A stretch of 64,000 nucleotides of DNA from Bufo bufo (GCF_905171765.1 NC_053392.1:101916220-101980219), one strand, 5' to 3'. Counted from the stretch's first letter, positions 43,877 through 55,994 are shown. Numbers and translations are program-made. Notes: a model not told the origin generated them from the letters alone.

Positions 43877-46113
43877 CCTAGGGATTACGTTACTCAGGAC
43901 AGGCACACAGGGCTGTTAGGGCCCTTTCACACAGAGCTGCTGCAAACCTCTCCTTTCACCTGGGACAAAGTGCATAATGTACTTCACCACATCTCTGGGC
44001 GATTTGCGCTTTGCACATTGTCCCATGGAGAAGGAGAGGTTTGTCCTATAAAAAAGGTAAAAAAATAACTAAAAAAAAATCACCGGTAAGCAAAAAAGTT
44101 AATGTTCTGTTCAAAAAGTTTATAAAAGTTAATGTTCCGTTCAAATGTTGTTATAAAGTTAATGTTAATAAATTTATTGCGTTGCGGCCTGGTTTTTACA
44201 TTTTTTTTTTTTTTACCTTGTAGGTGGACCAAGTGATCAACCAGCTGCAGCACTGATGTGCATTCTGACAGAAGCATTGCGCTGCTGTCAGATTACACAA
44301 AAGTCTGTGTATGCGGCGCTGCAAGACGAGATTTCTCCTCTGCAGTAAAAAAGATACGTTTGCCGAGGCATATGAGCTGAGGGGAAGGCGGTGTTCATAT
44401 GCTTTGGCAAACACTTTGTATATATAAAAATTAAAAATCACGGCAATGATTTATTCATCCACATCGATGTGAATGGAGAAATCGGGTTTGCCAGGGCATA
44501 CGAGCTAAGTGAGTTTGGATGTTGGGCGGAGCTCCTATGTCCTGGCAGAGTCCTTTCCCCCTCCTTCTTTTTTTTTTTTTTTTTTTGGCAGAGATTTTTT
44601 CATCCACATTGATCGATGCGAATGAAGAAATCTGTGCCGTTCATTTTTTCTTTCATCCCAGAGGCCGAACGAAAAAATAAAATCTCATTACCCGTATGCT
44701 CAATATAAGGAGAATAGCAGAAACTCCTAATGCTGGCCATACATGTAATGATTGTGGAGACCCTCAAATGCCAGGGCAGTACAAACACCCCACAAATGAC
44801 CCCATTTTGGAAAGAAGACACCCCAAGGTATTCGCTGAGGGGCATATTGAGTCCATGAAAGATTGGAAGGGAGACTTTGTGAGAAAAAACAAAAAAAAAT
44901 CAATTTCCGCTAACTTGTGCCAAAAAAAAATAACTTCTATGAACTCGCCATGCCCCTCATTGAATACCTTGGGGTGTCTTCTTTCCAAAATGGAGTCACA
45001 TGTGGGGTATTTATACTGCCCTGGCATTTTAGGGGCCCTAAAGCGTGAGAAGTCTGGGATCCAAATGTCTAAAAATGCCTTCCTAAAAGGAATTTGGGCC
45101 CCTTTGCGCATCTAGGCTGCAAAAAAGTGTCACACATGTGGTATCGCCGTACTCAGGAGAAGTTGGGCAATGTGTTTTTGCGTGTCTTTTTACATATACC
45201 CATGCTGGGTGAGAGAAATATCTCTCTAAAATGACAACTTTGTATAAAAAAATGGGAAAAGTTGACTTTTAGACAGATATTTCTCTCACCCAGCATGGGT
45301 ATATGTAAAAATACACCCCAAAACACATTGCCCTACTTCTTCCGAGTACGGCGATACCACATGTGTGACACTTTTTTGCAGCCTAGGTGGGCAAATGGGC
45401 CCACATTCTAAAGAGCACCTTTAGGATTTCACAGGGCATTTTTAACACATTTTGATTTCAAACTACTTCTCACGCATTAGGGCCCCTAAAATGCAAGGGC
45501 AGTATAACTACCCCACAAGTGACCCCATTTTGGAAAGAAGACACCCCAAGGTACTTCGTCATGGGCATAGTGAGTTCATGGAAGTTTTTATTTTTTGTCA
45601 CAAGTTAGTGGTATATGAGACTTTGTAAGAAAAAATAAATAAAAAATCATCATTTTCCGCTAACTTGTGACAAAAAATAAAAAGTTCTATGAACTCACTA
45701 TGCCCATCAGTGAATACCTTAGGGTGTCTACTTTCCGAAATGGGGTAATTTGTGGGGTGTTTGTACTGTCTGGCCATTGTAGAACCTCAGGAAACATGAC
45801 AGGTGCTCAGAAAGTCAGAGCTGCTTCAAAAAGCGGAAATTCACATTTTTGTACCATAGTTTGTAAACGCTATAACTTTTACCGAAACCATTTTTTTTTT
45901 TTTTACCCAAACATTTTTGACCATGCAAAACTGCTGAGAGTGCCATGTAGGGGCTGGGGTGAGCAGGGCAAGCATGTTTTGTGGATCTTTTATTATCAGA
46001 AGAAGCGTGAATTTGAAGTATTATTACTGCTCCTGAAAGTACCTCGGAGGAGGAGCTTCATTGTGAAATGCACTCTGCACTGAACTGCTGCAGTGCCCCT
46101 CCCCTCTGGTCAC

Positions 46114-46467
46114 TCAAAGGGGTTGTCCAACTCTTTTCAAGTGATAGCCTATCCCCTGGATCAGCGGTGGTCCGACACCTCACACTCCACCAATCAGCTC
46201 TAAAGCTCCAGCAGCGGAAGCACCCCTCTCCATCTTTTGTGCAGTGAACGCAGCTGGTTACTGAAACGCTGTTCCTATTGAAGTGAATGGAAGCAGCGCC
46301 ACATAAACTGGCTCTTTCAAATGCACAATGGACACAGATTAATAGCTCCGGCGCCAGCGCTGCTGCAGAACACCTGATCACGGGTGTGTCAAACGTCTGC
46401 TGATCAGATATTGATTGCCTGTCCTGAGGATAGGCCCTCACTTGTAAAGTTTGGACAATCTCTTTAA
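46114..46467. repeat. TTAA-type MITE, left TTAA lost
   Basis: AAAGGGGTTGTCCAACTCTT (46115 on) pairs with AAAGTTTGGACAATCTCTTT, followed by TTAA at 46464-46467. The inner GATAGCCTATCCCCTGGAT pairs with GTCCTGAGGATAGGCCCTC. The left target reads TCAA, probably mutated. Confidence 0.75.
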
Positions 46468-46866
46468 GGAGCAGAATCTGGCAGAACAAAACTTCATATT
46501 AAGCTTCACAAAAGTATGTTTGTCTTCCTCTCTCCACCCCATACCTAGGGCTTCAGCAGTTTTCCACGGTCAAAAGGCATAAATGTTGGTCCCATGTTTA
46601 TATGTGCCCGCATTGCTTAGAAAAATAAATGTTTAATATATGCTAATGAGCAACGGGGGCGTTGCCATTACACCTAGAGCTTAGTCCAGCTGATTGACTG
46701 GGCTAGGCAGTGAAAATGTCATCACGCCTGGAGCTCCTACAGTGCACAGGGCACAGCAGTTGCAGAGAGAGCAGAGCCTCTTGGTGTAATGACAACGCCC
46801 CTGTTGCTCCTAGAGGCTCATTTGCATATATAAAACATCATATTTCTCAGCAATTCGGGCACATAA

Positions 46867-47123
46867 GTAAGGCCGGACGGAAGCGAAGTTCAGGTTTTGT
46901 AGAGAAAGGGCTAGGGTTAGGTTAGGGTTAATGAATGCAGACGTGAGGCAGGGAGTGGTCTGAGAAGGGGCGGGGGGCAGAGTTTTTAAATGAGTGGGAG
47001 CCGGAAAACGGGCGCCATTTTGGGGATAAGCAGGAGCCAGCATCTCCCCCCCTCCCACCTTTGTTCTGTTACTGTTGCAGGGGGGGCTGGGCGCTACATA
47101 TATCTATCTAAAAAAAAATAATA

Positions 47124-47166
<43 letters not shown>

Positions 47167-47694
47167 CATTATTTGTCTTATTAGCATAGTACTAAGGATG
47201 AGGAGTCAAAGGGCATTTCTGTTACCGGTTTTGCGGATAAGGGTGTCGCAAAGTTTGGTGTCTCTAAGTTTAGATTGGGTTCTAAGGGTTTTTTAGGGAT
47301 TGTACTACAGACTGTAGGGAGTTGCGTTTGTCTCGGCAGTCGTGGCGGGGGGAGGTCATAGAAGCTGGGGTTACTGGATGGTACAGGTGAATGAGAGAAT
47401 GAGTTGGTGTCCCCGAGCTTGTGGTACGCGGCTGGGGGCAAGATGGAATTGCCGTGGTGGTTTTGTTCGGTTAAGGTGCATTTAGGCGGCTTCTAAGACC
47501 TCCCTCGTCAGTTCTAAGTCAAATGGTTATGTCATTATTATTCCAATTATTTATGTTATTTAATAAAACGGCTGCTGTGGCCGATTTAATCCGAACAGTG
47601 GCTATGCGTGGTTAATTTGGGATGGAGAGAGGGTTGGATGGGTTCGTTTAACGGGTTGTAGAGGGCCCGAGCTTAGCCAATAACCCTACTCATG
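46867..47694. mobile_element. Unidentified insertion in a MITE arm
   Basis: It begins near GTAAGGCCGGACGGAAGC and ends near CCAATAACCCTACTCATG. The MITE's other arm predicts a continuous GCACATATAAACATGGGACC here, so about 820 bp were added. It has a G/C-rich start with AACGGGCGCCATTTTGGGGA, an (AT)n tract (47127-47163) and AATAAAACGG at 47562, a possible polyadenylation signal. There are no clear inverted ends or open frame. It could be a retroelement fragment such as an LTR or DIRS end, but I cannot assign it. Confidence 0.5.
47127..47163. repeat. (AT)n microsatellite
   Basis: Alternating A and T for about 36 bp after AATAATAATAA. Confidence 0.97.
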
Positions 47695-48134
47695 AACATG
47701 GGACCAACACAGATGCCTTCAGCTGCCAAGCGCACATGTAACAGGTCAGCCAGTTTGATGGGTAGAAAACTGCTGACAGATGCCCTTTAATTACTAGACA
47801 ATTATTTGTGATTTTTTTTTTTTTCGGTAGCCATTTATATTTTTTTGTGATTGGAGTGATTTTTAAGTATTTTTTTTTTTCATGACAAATGTGTAATTTC
47901 TTTTACTATCTTTAAACACAATGACGGAGATTTATCATTTTTATTAAAGCTACTCTGTTTTTTTGTTTGCATTCATAGAGCACTTTTATCTCGTAGATGG
48001 CCGTCATAATTTCTTCATGTAATAATAATATTTCGCAGTGCTTTACTATTCAGAGTCCTAATAGATAAGTCGATTAGAGCCTGCAATATAAATGTAGACA
48101 TAACCTGTGGTGCTATTTGCTTTTATTTTTGTAG

Positions 48135-48195
48135 AAAGAGATGGCAGTGAAGGTGAATAGACAGCGCCCCCACCAGCCAGTAAATGGCACAGAAG
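48135..48195 (+). CDS. sh3yl1: SH3YL1 small exon of the linker
   Basis: 61 nt starting in phase 0. It encodes KEMAVKVNRQRPHQPVNGTE plus the first base of the next codon. Acceptor TTTTTGTAG (ends 48134), donor GTAAGG (starts 48196). In mammals EQRK is followed by a basic, Pro-rich linker of the same type (KELPPKPLSRPQQ as I recall), so position and character agree although identity is low. The linker separates the SYLF and SH3 domains. Small size makes this exon easy to miss by automated annotation. Confidence 0.85.
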
Positions 48196-48322
48196 GTAAG
48201 GAGCAGTTTCTCTGTACAGCATATGTAATGGTTAATGTTTTTATCATGCAAATATTTTACAGGTAAATGGTCAGGAATTAGCTGGGGAATATATAAGCTG
48301 GACACGTGAATGTCTAAAACTG

Positions 48323-48654
48323 AAGGGGTTATCCCGGAGTTTGATATTGATGGCCTATCTCCAGGATAGATCATCTATTTCGATCGCCGGGGGTCCGGCT
48401 CCCAGCACCCCTGCCGATCAGCTGTTTGAAGAGGCCGCTGTACATTGTATAGTAGCTGTGCTTGGTATTGCAGCTCATCCCCATTCAGTTGAATGTGACT
48501 GAGCTGCGCCTAGGCCATGTGACTGATGTGCGGTGACGTCACGCACAGAGCGCCGCGGCCTGTTTGAACAGCTGATCGATGGGGGTGTCAATCTGATATT
48601 GATGACCTATCGTGAGGATAGGCCATCAGTATCAGATCTCCAGATAACCCCTTT
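48323..48654. repeat. TTAA-type MITE, targets decayed
   Basis: AAGGGGTTATCCCGGAGTTT pairs with GATCTCCAGATAACCCCTTT. GATGGCCTATCTCCAGGATA and GATGACCTATCGTGAGGATA form the second pair. The ends no longer read TTAA. Confidence 0.75.
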
Positions 48655-49773
48655 CTGGTCTGCATCAACATCCTTAAAAATAATCATTTATGTAGGGGGC
48701 TATAATTTTGTAATTTATTTCTTCTACCTTCATAATTTCTATCTCCCGTTCTGGGCTGTGGTCACATGACCATGTCCATGCATTGGTAATTTTATGATGA
48801 TGGATCATGTGACGGACCATGTGATGAACGTAGTGACGTCATCAAAGGTCCTATTCCTCACAAAAGAAGACAGAAGAGATGCCGGCTGCGCGAACAAGTG
48901 GATTAAGGTGAGTTAAATATTTTTTTATTTTTAACCCCTCCAGCCCTATTGTAATATGCATTCTGTATTCAGAATGCTATTATTTTCCCTTATAACCATG
49001 TTATAAGGGGAAATAATAATGATCGGGTCCCCATCCCGATCGTCTCCTAGCAACCGTGTGTGAAAATCGCACCGCATCTGCACTTGCTTGCGGATGCTTG
49101 CGATTTTCATGCAGCCCCATTAATTTCTATTGGGCCTGTGTTGCGTGGAAAACTCACAAAGAGGAGCATGCTGCGATTTTCACTCAACGCACAAGTGATG
49201 CGTGAAAATCACCGCTCATGTGCACAGCCCCATAGAAATGAATGGGTCCGGATTCAGTGCGGGTGCAATGCGTTCACCTCACGCATTGGACCCGCGCGGA
49301 AATCTCGTCCCTGTGAAAGGGGCCTTAGTGTAGTCTTCTTCTAAAGTTCCTGAATCTAAAGTCACTTGATCTTAAATCACACACTTAATACAAACACACT
49401 CTTGAAATGAAACACGTGAATGCTCAAAAACTCAAGTTTTAAGTCTGCTTATATAGGTGCTGCTGTTTTTTTTTTTTCTCCTCTGGATTCAAAGGAAGAC
49501 TTTTGTAATTTTCTTTCTGTTACAAAAATACTCCAATTGTGAGATATTCTCTTTTGCGTCATTATAATAGCTCCCCCTGGTGTTTAATTTGTATAGTGAT
49601 GTGCACGTCCACTTTAACTTCCACCAGCCATAGCTGCTGTTACGGTAGAAGTTGTAACAGTTACAGGAAATGACATGCCAGCCTGAAGAGAATGTAGCCT
49701 TAGTGTGCAATTAGTGTATGAGGGGATCTGGAGTGATGGCTGTTGGTGAACAAGCATTTGGCTGACAGCTGTC
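48655..49773. other. SH3YL1 intron; a decayed MITE
   Basis: About 49040-49327 contains Harbinger-like pieces (GCCCCATAGAAATGAATGGG, CCTGTGAAAGGGGCC then TTA). Tandem CATGTGA motifs (48766-48825) are weak. The rest is unassigned, no exon. Confidence 0.4.
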
Positions 49774-50105
49774 TTAAAGGGGTTTTCCAAGACTTTAGAA
49801 CTGATCATACCCATGACCCCTGCCAATCGGCTGTTTGAGAAGGCAGCGGCACTCGCTGTAGCGCTGCGGACATCTCCAGCTTTTCCTAGGCCAGTGACAA
49901 CGCATTCATCGGTCACATGGCCTAGATGCAGCTCAGCCCCATTGAAGAGAACACCAGGTACAGCCACTATACAATGTACGGTACTGTGCTTGATGAGCAG
50001 GGAGAGCGCCAGTGCCTTCTAAAACAACTGATCGTTCCGGGTGTCGGACCCCCACCGATCAGATATTGATTAATTATCCTGAGGATAGGTGATCAGTTCT
50101 AAAGT
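49774..50105. repeat. TTAA-type MITE, right end lost
   Basis: TTAA is at 49774-49777, then AGGGGTTTTCCAAGACTTTA. The inverse arm GATCAGTTCTAAAGTCT ends near 50105 without TTAA. It has the CTGAGGATAGG block of the same family as 46114 and 48323. Confidence 0.7.
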
Positions 50106-50789
50106 CTGTATGTTCGGCCTTAAATCACTAGCAAAACGTAGTCAGGTGATTCAGTAAGGTGCAGCAGTGTGGAAATCTATGCACACATTGCAGAAATAGC
50201 CACATTCCGATGTTTGGAGTGCATCTTTTTGTCAATTAAATTTCTCCTGCTAATCTGCCTCATAGAAACATGCCCATAAATGGTTACTCATGCTTCGCAC
50301 AACTTTGCATAAATCAATAGTACAGGCAAATATAAGAAACTTTGTAATATTTTTGTAAAAAATGCATTGTTCTCCAGTAATCAGCCCCCTCTCACCGTGT
50401 GGCACGCCCTTGTAAAGGTGATTGACATCCTCGGTTTCCTCCGTGCCCCACAAATCCCGTGACTGCGCCGTCCATTTTAGTATTAGGCGCAGGGGCAGTG
50501 AGTGAAGGATGGCATCAGGCGAGTGGGATTTCCGGGGTACGCAGGAGACCGAGGATGTCAATCACCTTTACAAGGGTGTGCCAAACGGTGAGAAGATGGA
50601 GCCTCTAGGTGCAGCAGCAACGCCCCACTAGCACCTAGAGGCTCATTTGCATATTATAAAAGTCATTATTTAGCGCGAACGGCGGCAGGCAGGGAGATAT
50701 AAGTCACACAGTTATGTTCTGCTGACATTAGCACATCGCTAAGGTCAGCCAGATACATAATGATTTTTTGGATGACAGAAACCCTTTAA
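50106..50789. other. SH3YL1 intron; half MITE
   Basis: 50390-50600 contains palindromic pieces (TGGCACGCCCTTGTAAAGGT against ACCTTTACAAGGGTGTGCCA, loop near 50490). 50595-50789 ends in GACAGAAACCCTTTAA, a MITE end with TTAA (50786-50789) touching the next element's TTAA. Confidence 0.5.
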
Positions 50790-50956
50790 TTAAAGGCTAT
50801 GTACACCTTTTGAGGGAATTATTTTTATTATTGCATTTTACTCATCTTGAACTAAAAATCTTTTTTTCAATTGGTCTTTATTAACAACCAGCAGAAGGAC
50901 CCGGCATCGCACGGGTATATTTAATTTAATGGTTGTGTGTGTTGTTAAAGAATATC

Positions 50957-51586
50957 TGTCACGCTTTGGTGTGGGAGGGAAACACCACACCTAGCATAGG
51001 AGGGAAGGTGTGGGGGGGGGGGGGGGTACAGAGAATCAGGCCTGAGTACTTGGGAAGGAAAATGGACACCTGCTAGTGAAAACCCTAACCAAACTGAATA
51101 GCAGTATGAACAGACCCCAAAGGCAGGTAAGTTCATACGCAGGAATACCTAGAGTCCTATCTAGCCCTATAGGACCCTGGTACTAATGGCAGGTACGAGA
51201 CTACCTGTTCCTCCAAATGGAAGGATGAACAGGAGTCTCCTTCAGGCCTAATACAAACAATAGAGAAATCCAACACACAGAACACAAACAAAATACAAAA
51301 GGGAAAGGAAAGACTTAACTTCAAAGGAGCAATGGAGGCACTAGGAACTTAGCCGAGATCCAACCACAATCTATCCAAAGGTCCAAACAGAAGCTATAAA
51401 CCGCACAGCATTGTGGGAGAAGCAACTATAAATAGAGAAGGTTAAATGACCCTGGGAAAAGAAGGTGTGGCAAGCACCAGAAACAACACAGACGTCATTT
51501 GATCCAAACAGAAAACATGTCAGATCAAACCATGTGTTGCCAGTCTCACCGATCTCCTGCCATCTGTCGCGGGAACGTCCGTGACA
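50957..51586 (-). mobile_element. Solo LTR with 5-bp target duplication
   Basis: TGTCACG...CGTGACA ends, 630 bp, flanked by ATATC at 50952-50956 and 51587-51591. The opposite arm of the foldback element reads GTTAAAAGATATCAACACTA (complement of 56688-56707), which is the unoccupied site. TG...CA ends and a 5-bp duplication fit an LTR retrotransposon, probably Ty3/Gypsy type. Features such as CTATTTATAG suggest minus orientation. No internal retroviral-type genes. Confidence 0.8.
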
Positions 51587-51591
51587 ATATC

Positions 51592-52074
51592 GACGGTATC
51601 CACTATAACAGTGACATCTACAGTACCCTGCCTCTTTAACAGGGACCTCCACAGCGGCCTGCCCCCTTAGAAGTAACATCCACAGCGCCCTCCCCTTTAA
51701 CAGTGACCTAACACAGCGGCCGCCATTTTATTAGTGACCTCCACAGTACCCTGTCTCGTTAACAGTAATTTCCACAATAACCCGCCCCTTAATAGTGACC
51801 TCCACAGAGCTCCGTTACCTTAAAATGTGACCTCCACAACACTTCCCCCCCCCCCCCCTTAACATTGACCTCCATAGCGGACCATCCCCTTAACTGTGAC
51901 CTCCACCGTTCCCTGCCCCCTTAACAGAGACCTCCACAGCGCCTGCCCCTTTAACAGTGACCTCTACAGCATCCCGCCCCTTTAACAGTGACCTCCACAG
52001 TGGGCGCCCCTTTACTTGGGACCCCCACAGTACCCCATCCCCTTAACAGTGGCCTCTACAGCAATCTGCCCCTT
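51592..52074. repeat. Minisatellite, left arm (AACAGTGACCTCCACAGCG units)
   Basis: About a dozen degenerate units of 31-38 bp with consensus TTAACAGTGACCTCCACAGC plus GCCCTGCCCC. The array continues past the MITE insertion at 52447-52510, and its inverse is at 56480-56690. Confidence 0.9.
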
Positions 52075-52446
52075 TAAAAGGGTTATCCAATTTCAAGAAA
52101 AACTGTGACATGTGCCGGACCCGTCACCGGTAATATACTTACCCCGCTCCCGGCCCCCACATTGCCGCTGCTGCTTCTCCCTGCTCACGGATGAAAACAT
52201 CCGGTGTCGGGGGGAGCAGCCAATGGCAGACGGGGACGAACCTCCCTAGCCTCACCCGCGATGCTAGGGAGGCTTGTCCCGTTCCCTGCCTGCCTTGGCT
52301 GCTCCCCCCGACACCAGATGTTTTTCATCTATGTCCAGGGAGAAGCAGCAGTGGCGATGCGGGGACCAGGAGCCGCACCAGGAGCAGGGTAAGTATATTA
52401 CGGCACATGTGGCGGGGGTTTCTTGAAATTGGATAACCCCTTTAAC
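52074..52446. repeat. TTAA MITE inserted in the minisatellite
   Basis: TTAA is at 52074-52077 and 52443-52446. The ends AAGGGTTATCCAATTTCAAG and CTTGAAATTGGATAACCCCT are inverse. It cuts a minisatellite unit at CCCCTTTAACA, which is intact in neighbouring units. The interior GGGGAGCAGCCAATGGCAGA pairs imperfectly with the region near 52290. Confidence 0.92.
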
Positions 52447-53264
52447 ACTGACCTCCATAGCGAATCATCCCCTTAACTGTGACCTCCACAGCAGCCTGCC
52501 CCTAAGGCAATGGTCCGGTTTTATGCTGGACGGTCCAGCTTTCAGACTCCTTCAGACGCAGGGATGTCCATTAGAACAGCTCACTCTCAGACAGCAGCAT
52601 TGTGCTATCTGAGCGTGAGCTGCATGAAAAAAAGTCACCCTCCCTCCCACCCCTGCAGCTGACAGAAGTAGATTTTTACCTTAAAATTTTTTTTAAATCC
52701 CTGTCGGCTGCGGAGTAGGAGGGGGTGTGGTTTAGCGGGACCTGGGGGCGGGGAAAGTTGCCCTCCCTCCCACCCCTGCAGCTGACAGAAGTTTTTTACC
52801 TTCATTTTTTCAATCCCTGTCGGCTGCAGAGTGCGAGGGGGTGTGGCCTAATGGGGTGTGGTTTAGCGGCACCTGGGGCAATGTTTTTAAGTCCATCTTT
52901 TGAGGGTGGCCTGAATGGCCACCCTACCTGCCCCCTTACCTGTGACCTCCACAGCGCTCTGCTCGCCCTGCCCCTTTAAAGCTGACCTATAGCAGTGAAG
53001 AAAAATGGCTGGGTTGTTATGGAAACCTGGTGTAAAACTGTGTGTATGTGGATACTGAGGGCCTGTGAGCTTCTATTGGCTGATAAGGTTCATGTGACCA
53101 GGCTTCTATTGACTAATGCATTTCATGGTACCTGCTAGAGAGCTGAGACCCAGTCTAAAACCTTCCCAGACACCTGATGTACCTGTGTGCCAAATTTCGT
53201 CATTGTAAATGTGACGGTGCAGATTCCTTTAGCGGACATACACACATACATACACTCAGCTTTA

Positions 53265-54805
53265 CACTGCGTGCAGAATTATAGGGCAAATGAGTATTTT
53301 GACCACATCATCCTCTTTATGCATGTTGTCTTACTCCAAGCTGTATAGGCTCGAAAGCCTACTACCAATTAAACATATTAGGTGATGTGCATCTCTGTAA
53401 TGAGAAGGGGTGTGGTTTAATGACATCAACACCCTATATTAGGTGTGCATAATTATTAGGCAACTTCCTTTCCTTTGGCAAAATGGGTCAAAAGAAGGAC
53501 TTGACAGGCTCAGAAAAGTCAAAAAATAGTGAGATATCTTGCAGAGGGATGCAGCACTCTTAAAATTGCAAAGCTTCTGAAGCGTGATCATCGAACAATC
53601 AAGCGTTTCATTCAAAATAGTCAACAGGGTCGCAAGAAGCGTGTGGAAAAACCAAGGCGCAAAATAACTGCCCATGAACTGAGAAAAGTCAAGCGTGCAG
53701 CTGCCAAGATGCCACTTGCCACCAGTTTGGCCATATTTCAGAGCTGCAACATCACTGGAGTGCCCAAAAGCACAAGGTGTGCAATACTCAGAGACATGGC
53801 CAAGGTAAGAAAGGCTGAAAGACGACCACCACTGAAAAAGACACACAAGCTGAAACGTCAAGACTGATTTTTCTAAGGTTTTATGGACTGATGAAATGAG
53901 AGTGAGTCTTGATGAGCCAGATGGATGGGCCCGTGGCTGGATTGGTAAAGGGCAGAGAGCTCTAGTCCGACTCAGACGCCAGCAAGGTGGAGGTGGAGTA
54001 CTGGTTTGGGCTGGTATCATCAAAGATGAGCTTGTGGGGCCTTTTCGGGTTGAGGATGGAGTCAAGCTCAACTCCCAGTCCTACTGCCAGTTTCTGGAAG
54101 ACACCTTCTTCAAGCAGTGGTACAGGAAGAAGTCTGCATCCTTAAAGAAAAACATGATTTTCATGCAGGACAATGCTCCATCACACGCGTCCAAGTACTC
54201 CACAGCGTGGCTGGCAAGAAAGGGTATAAAAGAAGAAAATCTAATGACATGGCCTCCTTGTTCACCTGATCTGAACCCCATTGAGAACCTGTGGTCCATC
54301 ATCAAATGTGAGATTTACAAGGAGGGAAAACAGTACACCTCTCTGAACAGTGTCTGGGAGGCTGTGGTTGCTGCTGCACGCAATGTTGATGGTGAACAGA
54401 TCAAAACACTGACAGAATCCATGGATGGCAGGCTTTTGAGTGTCCTTGCAAAGAAAGGTGGCTATATTGGTCACTGATTTGTTTTTGTTTTGTTTTTGAA
54501 TGTCAGAAATGTATATTTGTGAATGTTGAGATGTTATATTGGTTTCACTGGTAAAAATAAATAATTGAAATGGGTATATATTTGTTTTTTGTTAAGTTGC
54601 CTAATAATTATGCACAGTAATAGTCACCTGCACACACAGATATCCCCCTAAAATAGCTAAAACTAAAAACAAACTAAAAACTACTTCCAAAAATATTCAG
54701 CTTTGATATTAATGAGTTTTTTGGGTTCATTGAGAACATGGTTGTTGTTCAATAATAAAATTAATCCTCAAAAATACAACTTGCCTAATAATTCTGCACT
54801 CCCTG
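53265..54805 (+). mobile_element. Tc1-like transposon (copy B)
   Basis: TA is at 53263-53264 and 54806-54807. The left end CACTGCGTGCAGAATTATAG is a diverged version of the right end (complement CAGGGAGTGCAGAATTATTA). Inner repeats: GTGCATAATTATTAGGCAAC (53444-53463) and its inverse at 54594-54614. The length of 1541 bp and one near-complete transposase are typical. It sits at the centre of the foldback composite. Confidence 0.9.
53483..54477 (+). pseudogene. Tc1-like transposase with two frameshifts
   Basis: It starts at ATG 53483 (MGQKKDLTGSEKSK). A shift near 53525 leads into the long N-terminal frame to 53867 (RYLAEGCSTLKIAKLLKRDH helix-turn-helix, then the RRKITAHELRKVKRAAAKMP linker). 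A second shift near 53868 precedes the DDE domain (53896-54477). The first Asp is in the block LWTDEMRVSLDE (53884 on), the second in IFMQDNAPSHASK and the Glu in SPDLNPIENLW. It ends LAKKGGYIGH. All catalytic residues are retained, and only two small shifts separate the frames, so the loss of function looks recent. Confidence 0.9.
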
Positions 54806-55107
54806 TATATATTAGATTTTGAGCCCCTTTCTCTGTAGAGCCTTGTGATTCTCTAGTAGCAGGCTCTGTATACTCTGTTCAGTCAGGCAGCTCAGCTGAC
54901 GTCTCCTTATCTCTGACCTTATAAACACTCATTATAGCTAATTTCTTATTTCACTGATAAGAATGTGGCTTAAGTGCTTATGACTTTTTTGTAATTTAGA
55001 GATCTGGTTTATTAGATAATCGGCACAAACTGAAAGCACGATTCACCCATCTAGACAAGCAGTAAACCCCTTGTGACAGAAGGGCTGAATATCTAATATA
55101 AAAAGCT

Positions 55108-55108
<1 letters not shown>

Positions 55109-55141
<33 letters not shown>
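55109..55141. repeat. (GT)n microsatellite
   Basis: About 16 GT repeats in the right arm of the foldback element. The left arm has the corresponding, diverged CATACACACATACATACA at 53237-53254. Confidence 0.95.
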
Positions 55142-55145
<4 letters not shown>

Positions 55146-55994
55146 CCGCTAAAGGAATCCACACCGTCGCATTTACAATCACGAAATTTGGCACACAGGA
55201 ACATCAGGTGTCCGGAAAGGTTTTAGACCAGGTCTCCGCTCTATAGGGCGTACCGTTCCTGAGATATTCCCAAAAAATGCATTAGCCAATAGAAGCTTGG
55301 TCACATGACCCTTATCAGCCAATAGAAGCTCACAGGCCGTTAGCCTCCACATACCCAGTTTTACTCCAGATTTCCATAACAACCCAGCCATTTTTCTTCA
55401 CTGCTGTAGGAGAGCTTTAAAGGAAATCTGTCACCAGGAAAATTGCTATTGAAGTAAAGCCATGGCCTAATAGCACTTAGTACCTTATTCAAGATGTGCC
55501 TTTGTTCCAGCAATAGATGTTTTCATCCTCTGAAAATCCAGTTTATTTGGTATGCAAATTAGCCAGTAAGGTGCCCAGAGGGGCGTCACTCTTGCAGGAA
55601 GGAGCCCAGACACGCCCCCTGCCACAATGTGTCCATTCTTAAAAGACTTAAAACCCCACCCCCAGGCCCCGCTAAACCACACCCCTCCCACTCCTGAGCC
55701 GACAGCGATTGAAAAAATGAAGGTAAAAATCAACTTCTGTCAGTTGCAAAGGTAGGAGGGAGGGTGACTTTCTCCCTGCAGCTTACACTCAGACAGCACA
55801 GTGCTGCTGTCTTAGAGTAAGCTGTTCGAAAGGACACGCCCCCTTTCCGGTTAGGCCATGCCCTCTCCCACTCCTGAGCCGACGGGGATTGAAAAAACGA
55901 AGGTACAAATCAACTTCTGTCAGTTGCAGAGGTGAGAAGGAGGGTGACTTTCTCCCTGCAGCTTACACTCAGACAGCACAGTGCTGCTGTCTTA

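Larger units (their letters stand above)
41346..45921 (+). mobile_element. piggyBac family A copy 3 with transposase remnant
   Basis: It begins at CTAACGCAGGATCGCGTTCC, lacking TTAACCACCTCCGGACCG. Then come three hairpins (41483-41643), a hAT insertion (41736-43135), the C-terminal part of a transposase (43442-43876) and one set of hairpin units (44740-45900). The right end is missing: similarity to copies 1 and 4 stops near 45921 (ACCCAAACATTTTT). It links the non-autonomous copies to a real piggyBac gene. Confidence 0.85.
46546..47790. repeat. TTAA MITE with an 820-bp insertion
   Basis: The left arm GGGCTTCAGCAGTTTTCC and TTGGTCCCATGTTTATATGT are the inverse of CATGGGACCAACACAGATGC and AAAACTGCTGACAGATGCCC, with TTAA at 47787-47790. 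The inner palindrome is GAGCAACGGGGGCGTTGCCA with its partner at 46785-46800. The right arm is interrupted by foreign DNA (46867-47694). Confidence 0.7.

Noticed and set aside
46910..46932. GGGTTAGGTTAGGGTTA, telomere-like
   Set aside because: Only about three imperfect units inside an insertion; not an array.
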